Source: Planctomicrobium sp051465645 (GTDB lineage: Bacteria; Planctomycetota; Planctomycetia; Planctomycetales; Planctomycetaceae). Taken from it: a stretch of 64,000 nucleotides of DNA. The stretch spans positions 3,162,001-3,226,000 of the forward strand of contig NZ_CP195790.1 in assembly GCF_051465645.1 (NCBI RefSeq), in the 5' to 3' direction. Position 1 is the stretch's first letter. Every line of letters begins with the position of its first letter. Below the pieces are notes generated by a model that was not told the DNA's origin, made no database searches, and worked only from the letters and a program-made list of their open reading frames with translations. The translations under genes were made by a program, and so were the position numbers. Positions 44,537-52,482 of this stretch are shown here, one piece after another.

Positions 44537-46036
44537 TCAGGAGGATTTCCCCCCAGCCACGAGAGAACTCAGAAAGGTCGCAAGATCCCGAATCTGATTC
44601 GGAACGACGTAAACGGCGACGAACAAGATCGTCGCAGCCGCCACCCACAAAAGAACATCCGTCAAAATCCCAGGTTGAAGCCCCGGATGAACCTTTCGGT
44701 ATCTGAAGTAGAGCGCGGCGGCAGCAATCATCGGCAACGTTGATGCCTGAGCGACTCCGCCGATCTTCACCATCAACTGCGGGTCCTGCAGGAAGAGGTA
44801 GAACGTGAAGGCGAGTGCAGGAAAAAACAGGCAGAGTTTTCGAATCAGCTTCAAACGCCTTTCTGGCGAATCCGCTTTTGCAAATCCGGCGAGAATCAGG
44901 AAATCGGCCGCGAGTCGACTGTTCGCAGCACAGGCGAGATAGAGCGTTTTGAAGAGGACCGCTCCGGCTCCGATCAAAAAGAGAACTCTGGTCCAATCCC
45001 CGAACGGCCCCACATACATATGAGCCAGCGTATCAACCAGGGCAGTCCCTTTCGGGTGCAGACCTTGTGGATGGAGCACTGCTGCTCCCAGAAGATAAAA
45101 CGAAACCGTTGAGACCGTGAACACAACCATGCTCACCCAGGCATCGAGTTGCATCACACGAATCCAGCCTTGAGCGCGTCGCTTCCACTCTTCAGTGCCG
45201 TCGTCTCGACCAGCGAATCGTGCGTACCCTTTTTCCAGACACCAGTAGGGGTAATAAAATAACTCCGTCGCCCCGACACCGGTGATTCCAAAGACGGCAA
45301 ATGCCGCCATTTCCCCTTTCTCTGGAAGACGAATGACCAATCCAGAAAGCAACTGGTCGACATGAATCGGGAAGCTTGTCCATGCCAGAGAAAGCACGGC
45401 AACAACAGTGATTGTTGTGACCGAAACGACGATCACCGTCGTCAGGAACTCAATGCGACGATATCCGCCGCGGTAGATCAACGCCATCGTCGCCAGACAG
45501 GTCACAATCGCCCAAGCCAGTTCAGGTCGGACTGCGAGGACTTCATTGAATGTGACCGAGGACGCCTGAATTTGCCCGAATGTGTTCGTGGATAAAGACG
45601 GCATTGCACGGTGCAGGACTTGTCCCACTCCGGCAGTCATTCCTCCCAGCTGCATCACGGTACACAGCATCATGAGGAACCACCACCAGCATAACCAATG
45701 GACTCCGCGTCCTTTTCCTGGCAACTCATTCAAGGCACCAAGAGTGGGGCGTCCTGACGAAATTGCATAACGACCAAGCTCGATCTGAACGAAGACTTTG
45801 ATCACACAGCTGAAAAGAATCAGCCACAGAAAGAAGTACCCGTACTCTGCTCCCAGCCCGGTCGTCAGGATCAACTCGCCGCTTCCGACGATCGTCCCCG
45901 CCAGAATGATCCCCGGCCCAGTTTTGCGCAGCGCTGCCCAAAGCGTTTTTGGCGGCTCCTGAATCTCTTCCGGAGGCAAGGCGTAAGGGTCATATGAGAC
46001 GATTTTTTCAGACACAGGCACCACTTCCGAGTTCAA
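44537..46036 (-). CDS. Nramp-related transporter lacking the canonical metal motif
   Basis: A 499-residue protein with about 11 hydrophobic helices. The N-terminal KTGPGIILAGTIVGSGELIL aligns with Nramp helix 1 but has GSGE where metal transporters have DPGN. Helix 6 reads GVGATELFYYPY in place of the A-x-x-MPHN motif. Both are metal-ligand positions, so the substrate is probably not a classical Mn/Fe ion; Nramp-related Mg or other transporters are known to deviate here. The start at the TTG (46036) is uncertain; a GTG a few codons later has GGAAG upstream. Confidence 0.75.
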   Translation of the reverse strand: MNSEVVPVSEKIVSYDPYALPPEEIQEPPKTLWAALRKTGPGIILAGTIVGSGELILTTGLGAEYGYFFLWLILFSCVIKVFVQIELGRYAISSGRPTLGALNELPGKGRGVHWLCWWWFLMMLCTVMQLGGMTAGVGQVLHRAMPSLSTNTFGQIQASSVTFNEVLAVRPELAWAIVTCLATMALIYRGGYRRIEFLTTVIVVSVTTITVVAVLSLAWTSFPIHVDQLLSGLVIRLPEKGEMAAFAVFGITGVGATELFYYPYWCLEKGYARFAGRDDGTEEWKRRAQGWIRVMQLDAWVSMVVFTVSTVSFYLLGAAVLHPQGLHPKGTALVDTLAHMYVGPFGDWTRVLFLIGAGAVLFKTLYLACAANSRLAADFLILAGFAKADSPERRLKLIRKLCLFFPALAFTFYLFLQDPQLMVKIGGVAQASTLPMIAAAALYFRYRKVHPGLQPGILTDVLLWVAAATILFVAVYVVPNQIRDLATFLSSLVAGGKSS

Positions 46037-46130
46037 CCAACAATCAACACCGAAATATATCCAAATGTTGATTCAACTTGAAACCCGACATTTCGTCTGA
46101 TGTTCCGAACAACGCAAACTTCTGTCCCTC

Positions 46131-46177
46131 GAAAACGAAAACGACTGACATGGCAGTTCATGTGCCACATCAGTCGT
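46131..46177 (-). terminator. Leftward terminator after the 46225 gene
   Basis: ACGACTGA pairs with TCAGTCGT, with an inner TGGCA/TGCCA stem. Read leftward the stem is followed by TTTTCGTTTTC. Confidence 0.75.
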
Positions 46178-46224
46178 CGTGTTCAATGCATCTCAATCGG
46201 CAACAGTGAGAAACTCAGAGAGGA

Positions 46225-46929
46225 TTACCGCAGATTCCAGGTATACGTGTTGTAGTCACCATGAACGTGATTTCGCCAGACGTTCCCGTTGTGATCGCGA
46301 GCGAGCAGGTCGAAGTAATGCCCATGATCATGAAGGGAAAAATGCCCGTGACCATGTTCATCGAGACACCCGACGTAGCTACCGTTGTAATAAAGATCCA
46401 CGTGACTATGAGTGTGATTGTTGACGATCAACTGACCAAGGATCCCCCGAGAGACTTCTCCTGACTCACTCTCGGCTTTCCGCTTTGCGGCGAGTTCATC
46501 AGCCTTCTTCGCTGCAGCGAGCAGTTCTTTTTTGACAGCAGGATTCTCTGCCATCTGCGCCAACGCCTTCAGCTCAGCTGATTGAGATCGCAACATAGCC
46601 AGTTTAACGGCTTCCTCTTGAAGTGCTTTTGATGTCAGCGCTGCCTGCTTTCCAGAGACGGACTCTGCAACGGCCAGTTCTCTGGCCTCTGAGTACAGCC
46701 CGACCGGATCTGGTGCTTCACGACTCTGCTCGATTCTCGGGCCCAATGTCTTCAATGAACGGAAGTTCAAATCAAGTGATTTGCCGAAGTCGATTGTGGC
46801 AGCCGACTCATAGGGGGCGGCCTTTGTCTCTTCCTGCTTTTCCTTCTTAGGAGCAGTTCCATCGAATGCCAGACAAACTTGAGTGAGCATTGCCAGCGCG
46901 AGCGCTGAAGCGAACGTAATCCGTAACAT
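46225..46929 (-). CDS. Secreted protein of unknown function
   Basis: About 234 residues from the ATG at 46929, which gives a signal peptide ending VCLAF; the longer frame to 47079 lacks one. The central part (about 60-150) is helical and rich in Ala, Glu, Lys and Leu, probably coiled coil. The C-terminal 70 residues are beta-like, with a His-rich HTHSHVDLYYNGSYVGCLDE and HGHGHFSLHDHGHYFDL. The His-rich tail could bind metal or simply be structural. Family unknown. It is flanked by terminators, so monocistronic. Confidence 0.6.
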   Translation of the reverse strand: MLRITFASALALAMLTQVCLAFDGTAPKKEKQEETKAAPYESAATIDFGKSLDLNFRSLKTLGPRIEQSREAPDPVGLYSEARELAVAESVSGKQAALTSKALQEEAVKLAMLRSQSAELKALAQMAENPAVKKELLAAAKKADELAAKRKAESESGEVSRGILGQLIVNNHTHSHVDLYYNGSYVGCLDEHGHGHFSLHDHGHYFDLLARDHNGNVWRNHVHGDYNTYTWNLR

Positions 46930-47397
46930 CTTGAAGCCCTTTTTTAAACGCCCTAACAAGCCCGAGAAATGCCTGCACAACAAACGACAAGCACCAGACT
47001 GAACTGAGCACGCACAAGTCTCATCGCACAACATGATGTATGCTGACGGAACACGCACTCGGCAGGTTCTGCAACACAATCAAAACCATCTGCCCAATCA
47101 ATAAAACGTGAGTTCCCAATTGTGCCGGACAGAATATTTTCATTTAAGAGTCCGCACTCCAAGAATAAACAGGCACCAATTCAATTCAAGCAATAACTCT
47201 TCAGATCCGCTAAACGCTTGTCGTAATATAAGCGTTATGAATCACTACGATATTCAGGTTCACGCTCGACAGTAACGGCTCCCATACGCCTGTCCCGCAA
47301 TCAACAAAAAAACTCCTGAACGCTCTGTCCTATGACAGCACGTTCAGGAGTTGCAGCATTGATCAAGAATGAAGAAACGTCTTTGGAGACTTAGCGA
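46930..47397. other. Upstream region with embedded terminator
   Basis: Contains the leftward terminator of the 47398 gene (47305-47352) and presumably the promoter of the 46929 start. No gene is supported; a run of small open frames near 46950-47160 lacks support. Confidence 0.45.
47301..47352 (-). terminator. Leftward terminator after the DUF1559-lipoprotein pair
   Basis: AACTCCTGAACG pairs with CGTTCAGGAGTT, with an inner CTGTC/GACAG stem. Read leftward it is followed by TTTTTTTGTTG. Confidence 0.87.
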
Positions 47398-47859
47398 TTA
47401 CTTCTGAAGTTGGATGACAAAATCATTCTTCCCATTATCAGACACGGAGAAGACAAGCCCCGACTTGGAGAAGTCTGCATACTTGGGAGGGGTCAGCAAC
47501 TTGGGAGCAGGAAGTGGTGGACTCGTATCGGCGTTATATCCTTCCGGCGGAATGACTTCTTCATACAGAGACACGGTCACTGTAAACTCGCCTGCCGTTG
47601 CTCCATCATTCGAATCAAAAGTAGTGAGGCGAAATCGCCCGTCGCTGTCCGTCTTTCCGGTGGCTGCATCTGTCCCGTTCTTCGGACGAAACGTCACGAC
47701 GGCACCTTCCAGCTTCTCGCCATTCAGTGTGACGACTCCCGTCACTGGATAAACAGAAGGTCGCTGCTTCTCCCATTTATCTTTACTCCCACCTCCTCCG
47801 CAGCCGGCCAACAAACTGACTGAGACGAAACAAACCAAGGCTAAGCCGCGAACATTCAT
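47398..47859 (-). CDS. Carboxypeptidase-regulatory-like lipoprotein
   Basis: About 153 residues from the ATG at 47859 (GGAG nine bases upstream). Leader with lipobox LLAGC, then a Gly stretch. The rest is one Ig-like carboxypeptidase-regulatory module (YPVTGVVTLNGEKLEGAVVT, TDSDGRFRLTTF). It follows the DUF1559 gene by 61 bases on the same strand. DUF1559 genes are often followed by just such a lipoprotein in planctomycetes, implying joint action at the cell surface. No enzymatic residues are visible. Confidence 0.83.
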   Translation of the reverse strand: MNVRGLALVCFVSVSLLAGCGGGGSKDKWEKQRPSVYPVTGVVTLNGEKLEGAVVTFRPKNGTDAATGKTDSDGRFRLTTFDSNDGATAGEFTVTVSLYEEVIPPEGYNADTSPPLPAPKLLTPPKYADFSKSGLVFSVSDNGKNDFVIQLQK

Positions 47860-47920
47860 CAACCATTTCTCCGCGCGTTGGGTTATCAGAGATGAGAGAT
47901 TTTCAACTAAGTGACCTTCC

Positions 47921-48967
47921 TTAAAACTCTCCATTCACCTCCCCACCAAGACGGCTTCCGAGAGCGCCCCAGACCCCATAAGGACTGGCGACACCGGAAT
48001 TGAACGCAGGAGAATTGGCAGACATATCTCCAGCATGAATATTCTCGCTGACAAACCGCACTGCACCATCGGCCATCAGAACATGGCATCCACCAGTATG
48101 ACGACTCGACAACGTATAGTATCCATCGTTATCGCCGCCGCCCTGACAGGACGGACCGTTGGGAGGCAGAATTGTATTGACCGCCGAATACTGTGAGCGT
48201 CCGTCTGGCCAGCGAGCTCCCGACGTGCGATCCCGTGAGACCAGCGTTCCAGTGTATTGCCCATTCACGAACTGGGCTCGACACGACGATGGAGGATTTC
48301 CAGACCCCAAGGTCGTCGCCTGACCTAGCTTCCCATCTGCCTGTGGACGAACAAATTCCCCCATCATGATGGTATTCGAGGTGCCGTCGAGAATATCCGA
48401 CATCCCAATCTTTGACTGATATCCAAAGATCCCCCGCGTCGTTGATCGACCAACATGGGGAAACGTCCCCGAGGCGCCGGAAGCAACCTCACGGGAATCG
48501 CCTCCACTGAAGCCATAATTCATCTGAGAAATCCCGCCAGCGATATCTGATGTGGAAGGATCTGATGGGCAAAGCAATATCGCAATCTGAGTTTTCCAAT
48601 GCGCGACGTTTGTATTCCAGACGTGTGCAGGTGTCTCCTGAATGCGGTTATAAAGCGCAGCTTGTTCAATGTAAGGCAATAACGAAATCATCACGCTAAA
48701 ACGTGGTGGCAATGTCGCCGAAGTAATCGGTTCATTTCCGGACCAATGAGGTCCATGCTGCCTCGGAGGAAAGACCGAAAACACATCGTGATAGTTATGC
48801 AGCGCGAGTCCATACTGCTTCAAACTATTCTTACATTGAGACCGTCTCGCAGCCTCTCTGGCCTGCTGTACGGCCGGAAGCAACAAAGCAATCAGGATCG
48901 CAATAATTGCGATGACAACCAGTAATTCAATTAATGTGAATCCGGATCTCTGGCCCCTTGCCTTCAT
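47921..48967 (-). CDS. DUF1559 pilin-like protein (second copy)
   Basis: About 348 residues from the ATG at 48967; the longer frame to 49093 lacks a methylation leader. The N-terminus has RSGFTLIELLVVIAIIAILI and LPAVQQAREAARRSQCKNS, nearly identical to the copy at 42498. The C-terminal DUF1559 end reads RHTGGCHVLMADGAVRFVSE. The middle differs strongly from the first copy, so these are old paralogues. Followed at 61 bases by the regulatory-like lipoprotein. Confidence 0.9.
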   Translation of the reverse strand: MKARGQRSGFTLIELLVVIAIIAILIALLLPAVQQAREAARRSQCKNSLKQYGLALHNYHDVFSVFPPRQHGPHWSGNEPITSATLPPRFSVMISLLPYIEQAALYNRIQETPAHVWNTNVAHWKTQIAILLCPSDPSTSDIAGGISQMNYGFSGGDSREVASGASGTFPHVGRSTTRGIFGYQSKIGMSDILDGTSNTIMMGEFVRPQADGKLGQATTLGSGNPPSSCRAQFVNGQYTGTLVSRDRTSGARWPDGRSQYSAVNTILPPNGPSCQGGGDNDGYYTLSSRHTGGCHVLMADGAVRFVSENIHAGDMSANSPAFNSGVASPYGVWGALGSRLGGEVNGEF

Positions 48968-49274
48968 TTTTGTCTCTCCGGTAGATGGCCTGTGCATGCG
49001 ACAGAAGCATCGCGAACGAACCAACACATAAACAATCGGTGATCCCTGACGATATCGCTGTCGTGGAAATCGAGCAATCCGATTTACGGTCATCTGGACA
49101 TTTACAAGAACATTTCAAACGCAGAAGAACAGCATTTCCAGAGTGAAATGCAATGCGCCAAAAGTTCAGGAAGACAAAAGAAGATAACACCGTCAATGCG
49201 AATGGACAGGAGTAGCCCGTCCCGCAGACAGCGAGTGGAGATCGCGAAAACGAATCATCGTGACTCAAAGAAAT
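48968..49274. other. Upstream region of the second DUF1559 gene
   Basis: About 305 bases without a supported gene. It should hold the promoter of the DUF1559 pair and the end of the preceding leftward operon; no clear terminator is seen. Confidence 0.4.
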
Positions 49275-50414
49275 CTATTTGGGCGTTCCCTGAAGCGGAG
49301 AACGAACGGGCTTAGGAGCAGGCACAACTTTCGGCGGTGAGTAATGTGCGAACGGTGTGATCCAGACGAATCCTTTTCCGGTCTCATCCTGCCGGTAGTT
49401 CATTGTCATGTGTGCATTCACAACAATGTGACTCACGATCAAAGCCCAGGCCGTATTCTTACTAGGGTAAGAGATGATTAACCGATTCGGGTCGAGTTCT
49501 TTCTCAGCGCACGTCCACCGATCAAGTATCAGTCGCACCTGAGTTTTCTGTTCAATCGCATCAAGAGCCGCACTGAGTGGAGCATCGTCAATCCCGGTAT
49601 TCACAGTCGCAAACAACGCAGGAAACTGTTCATTGCGAGGACGCGCAGGATCGACAGGCCAGCCAACTGGCCAGGCATCCTTGATCTCCACCAGTGGTTG
49701 TACAAGTAACTTAATTCCCCCTGCCGGAGTCCGAACAGGTCGGAATCCATACCCTTGCAGAGACAACAGACCTGCAAGCGAGGTCCCAGAAGAGAGTCCT
49801 TCAAATTCCTCTGTAACAACGGTCTTCGCAGAGGATTCCCATTGCGGGTGGACGCTGGAATGATATTCCAAGGGGTACATCGACGATAATGGAAGCGACT
49901 CGATCGCCGCCTGCAACGAGACTCCCTGCGTCGGTTTCACGACTGGAGCAGAGAGGGATTGCTTCAACGTTGCGAATTGCTCATTAGTCAGCCCCCAGAG
50001 AGGCCGACCGCTGGGTGATCCCAGAGCCCCGTATTGTTTGATCTCCTGAATCCAATTCGTGAGTTCCTGAGACTGCCCGACGCGAAATTTTCTGTCAGGA
50101 AACTCAACTGTTCCGTCCAGATGCACCATGCCCGTCAGTTTGACAATCCGGAATGGTCCGCGAGAACGTTCTGTCACCCTCGGTTTATCGTCGGCCAGAG
50201 CCTGTCGAATGCGGACCGCTTCGCCTGTTTTCTCAAACTCTCCCCGCCACTGATGAGGCAATAGCGGAGGACTCGGGCCCGCCGGCAAAACAAGTTCAAT
50301 CTCAAGTAACGTTTTAGATGGATCGTATTCCGACGGCTGTGCGAACGCGTCATGTTGGAGGACGGGAGCCAGCCAACTGCACATCGCAACGACAAAGATT
50401 GCCAACCTTCGCAT
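49275..50414 (-). CDS. Exported protein with STN-like segments
   Basis: A 379-residue protein with a signal peptide ending AFAQP and AGGAG seven bases before the ATG. Two segments (GVSLQAAIESLPLSSMYPLE and DAPLSAALDAIEQKTQVRLI) resemble the start of secretin/TonB short N-terminal (STN) folds. The rest is unassigned. It lies 45 bases after surE in the same direction and ends the surE operon. Possible envelope accessory protein; the call is by pattern only. Confidence 0.55.
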   Translation of the reverse strand: MRRLAIFVVAMCSWLAPVLQHDAFAQPSEYDPSKTLLEIELVLPAGPSPPLLPHQWRGEFEKTGEAVRIRQALADDKPRVTERSRGPFRIVKLTGMVHLDGTVEFPDRKFRVGQSQELTNWIQEIKQYGALGSPSGRPLWGLTNEQFATLKQSLSAPVVKPTQGVSLQAAIESLPLSSMYPLEYHSSVHPQWESSAKTVVTEEFEGLSSGTSLAGLLSLQGYGFRPVRTPAGGIKLLVQPLVEIKDAWPVGWPVDPARPRNEQFPALFATVNTGIDDAPLSAALDAIEQKTQVRLILDRWTCAEKELDPNRLIISYPSKNTAWALIVSHIVVNAHMTMNYRQDETGKGFVWITPFAHYSPPKVVPAPKPVRSPLQGTPK

Positions 50415-50459
50415 TGATTCGCTCCTGATTTCAGCGAGTCACACAGCCAGAACGGGACG

Positions 50460-51221
50460 TTAAAGCGAAAAGTTTGTCGAACGGAGATCGTTTAACAATG
50501 AGTTCTCTGTCAGATCAAAGTGCAACGGAGTGACGGTAACATAGCCATCAACCAGTTCCGCAACGTCGCTGCCCGGGTCCATCGTATGGTTGCGCAGTGG
50601 ATCCAGCCCGCTCCAATAATACGGGCGGCCGCGTGGATCTGTCCGCTTCTCCACTGTGTCTGAATGCCGTCTCACGGCCATGTTTGCCATTTTCACTCCC
50701 CGAGGGCCTTCAGGACGAGAGTTGGGAAAGTTGAGATTCCACAAGCCCCCTTTTCGCGTCGACGTGCTTAAGATCTGACGGATCAGATGTAACGCTCGGA
50801 TCGCTGTCGCCTGGTAATCTGGTGGTGTCCCCTGAGAAAGCGACACGGCGATTGACGTCACACCAAAGAAAGCTCCTTCGATGGCTGCAGCAACCGTTCC
50901 TGAATAAAGGACATTGATCCCGACGTTCGCCCCGGAGTTAATTCCGCTGACGATGAGATCCGGCTCGCGTCCACAGAATTCAAGCACTCCCAGTTTGACG
51001 CAGTCGGCAGGGCTGCCATCGACTGCCCAACCGTAGTGCTTCCCTTCTTCGAAGATCTCCCGCACCATGATCGGGTGCAGATAAGTAATGCGGTGTCCAA
51101 CGCCACTCTGCTCGACAAGAGGCGCGACGACCTGGACATCACCCAGTTCTGTCAGCGATTCATACATCGCACGCAAACCGGGAGCGTGAATTCCATCATC
51201 ATTCACCAACAGGATCTTCAT
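50460..51221 (-). CDS. surE: 5'/3'-nucleotidase SurE
   Basis: A 253-residue protein, typical SurE length. It dephosphorylates nucleoside monophosphates in the cytoplasm. The N-terminal MKILLVNDDGIHAPGLRAM contains the metal-binding DD, followed by APLVEQSGVGHRITY with Ser, DCVKLGVLE, and SGINSGANVGINVLYSGTVA with the conserved Asn. The start overlaps the upstream gene's stop as ATGA. pcm and rpoS, frequent neighbours in other phyla, are absent. Confidence 0.95.
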   Translation of the reverse strand: MKILLVNDDGIHAPGLRAMYESLTELGDVQVVAPLVEQSGVGHRITYLHPIMVREIFEEGKHYGWAVDGSPADCVKLGVLEFCGREPDLIVSGINSGANVGINVLYSGTVAAAIEGAFFGVTSIAVSLSQGTPPDYQATAIRALHLIRQILSTSTRKGGLWNLNFPNSRPEGPRGVKMANMAVRRHSDTVEKRTDPRGRPYYWSGLDPLRNHTMDPGSDVAELVDGYVTVTPLHFDLTENSLLNDLRSTNFSL

Positions 51222-52063
51222 TTTCCGGGCGTCTTCTTCGGGGTTTTAGGCAGTGTTTTTTCCAACGACTTCTTAGTCGTCTCGGTCTGTTCGAACTTCA
51301 ATTCGACTTTCGGATCGCTATCAAGCGTTGGCGTTTCAGATGGATCAGCATCTTGTGTTGCCTGTCCGCTGTTGAGTGGAGCAATCATCATTGGCACAGG
51401 TTGATCTAGTAACTCCAACGGAACACGAGGTCGAATCTGCGGGACGGATTGGACAGCCGGCGGGACCCCGAACGGATGAGTAAATCCATGAAGGGCATTT
51501 GACGGCTCCTTCTGACCGGATCCAACTGGGGATTGAGGAAAATGATGATACGGTTGCGGAATCGCCACCGGTCGCGGCGGTTCTCGACGTTGTTCGAGCA
51601 TCTCAATCTGTCTGCGTAATGCAGAGACTTCACTTCGAAGCTGAACGATCACATTTCGCAGTGCAACGAGCTCATTCCTGATTTCTTCGTTGCCGCCTGC
51701 CCCCATTCGTCGAATCCGCTCCCGATCGAGGTCGGCTGCTTTTGCCTGGAGCCGTTCCGCCTCTTCCTGAAAACCGGCTTCTCTCAGATTCTCTGCGGCG
51801 ACATTCAGCGAATGAATACGTCGCTCCAGCAGCTCTGCAGGCTGCTCTCTCGGATTCCGAGATTCCAAAACTATTGGAAAGCCGGACTCAAGGATGCGAA
51901 AGTTCCCTCGTCCCGGAACCTGAGGAACACCTGGTGAACCATGCAGATAAGGGTTGGGGCTTTGCTGAAAATTGAGATCCTGTGGTCCCCTATCATCAGC
52001 CGAGGCCGCGCCCGTTAGCAAGACTAGAATTAAACAGGGAATCTGAATCTGGTTCTTCGTCAT
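51218..52063 (-). CDS. Exported coiled-coil protein upstream of surE
   Basis: About 281 residues from the ATG at 52063, which has GGGAG five bases upstream; an overlapping GTG at 52069 is less likely. Signal peptide ends ASADD. Residues about 60-155 are strongly helical and coiled-coil-like (LLERRIHSLNVAAENLREAG, LVALRNVIVQLRSEVSALRR). The rest is Pro/Gln-rich with a Thr/Lys tail. No family recognised. The ATGA overlap with surE implies coupled translation, but a shared function is not evident. Confidence 0.6.
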   Translation of the reverse strand: MTKNQIQIPCLILVLLTGAASADDRGPQDLNFQQSPNPYLHGSPGVPQVPGRGNFRILESGFPIVLESRNPREQPAELLERRIHSLNVAAENLREAGFQEEAERLQAKAADLDRERIRRMGAGGNEEIRNELVALRNVIVQLRSEVSALRRQIEMLEQRREPPRPVAIPQPYHHFPQSPVGSGQKEPSNALHGFTHPFGVPPAVQSVPQIRPRVPLELLDQPVPMMIAPLNSGQATQDADPSETPTLDSDPKVELKFEQTETTKKSLEKTLPKTPKKTPGK

Positions 52064-52482
52064 CGTCACTCCCTTTACCTCTTACACAATCAGCAGTTGC
52101 TGGATGCGTCCTCGTTCTCCCGACAAATCCTCTGTCGGGAACACTCTCAAGCGTACCGCCTCGCCTGAAGCGACAGTTTCGCTGCCTTTACTCAGTGAGC
52201 TGATCTCAATCAGCTGATTCTGAAGAGTGCTGATTTCAGTCTAGTCCTTCTCAGCATTGAAGGCGACATCAGGTTTTCCAGATGGCTGAATTTGCAATTC
52301 CTCACTGGCGACCATTCTCTTCTGCAACGACAGTCGACAGTAAAATGAAGCCCTCCATTGAGTTACAGATCACACGCAACGAAATCCTGTCTCTGGGATG
52401 CCAGTGATTGCGTGTCTCCCTGAAAGCGGTTTCCGTGGCAACCATGCTTCTCCTGAATCTGCAGGTTGCGTAAGATCAGGAA
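52064..52482. other. Divergent intergenic region
   Basis: Contains a hairpin AGCTGAT/ATCAGCT with a four-base loop at 52198-52215, which lies between divergent genes and so may be an operator or RNA stem. No gene supported; the leftward open frame at 52363-52680 overlaps the next gene and looks chance. Confidence 0.4.
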
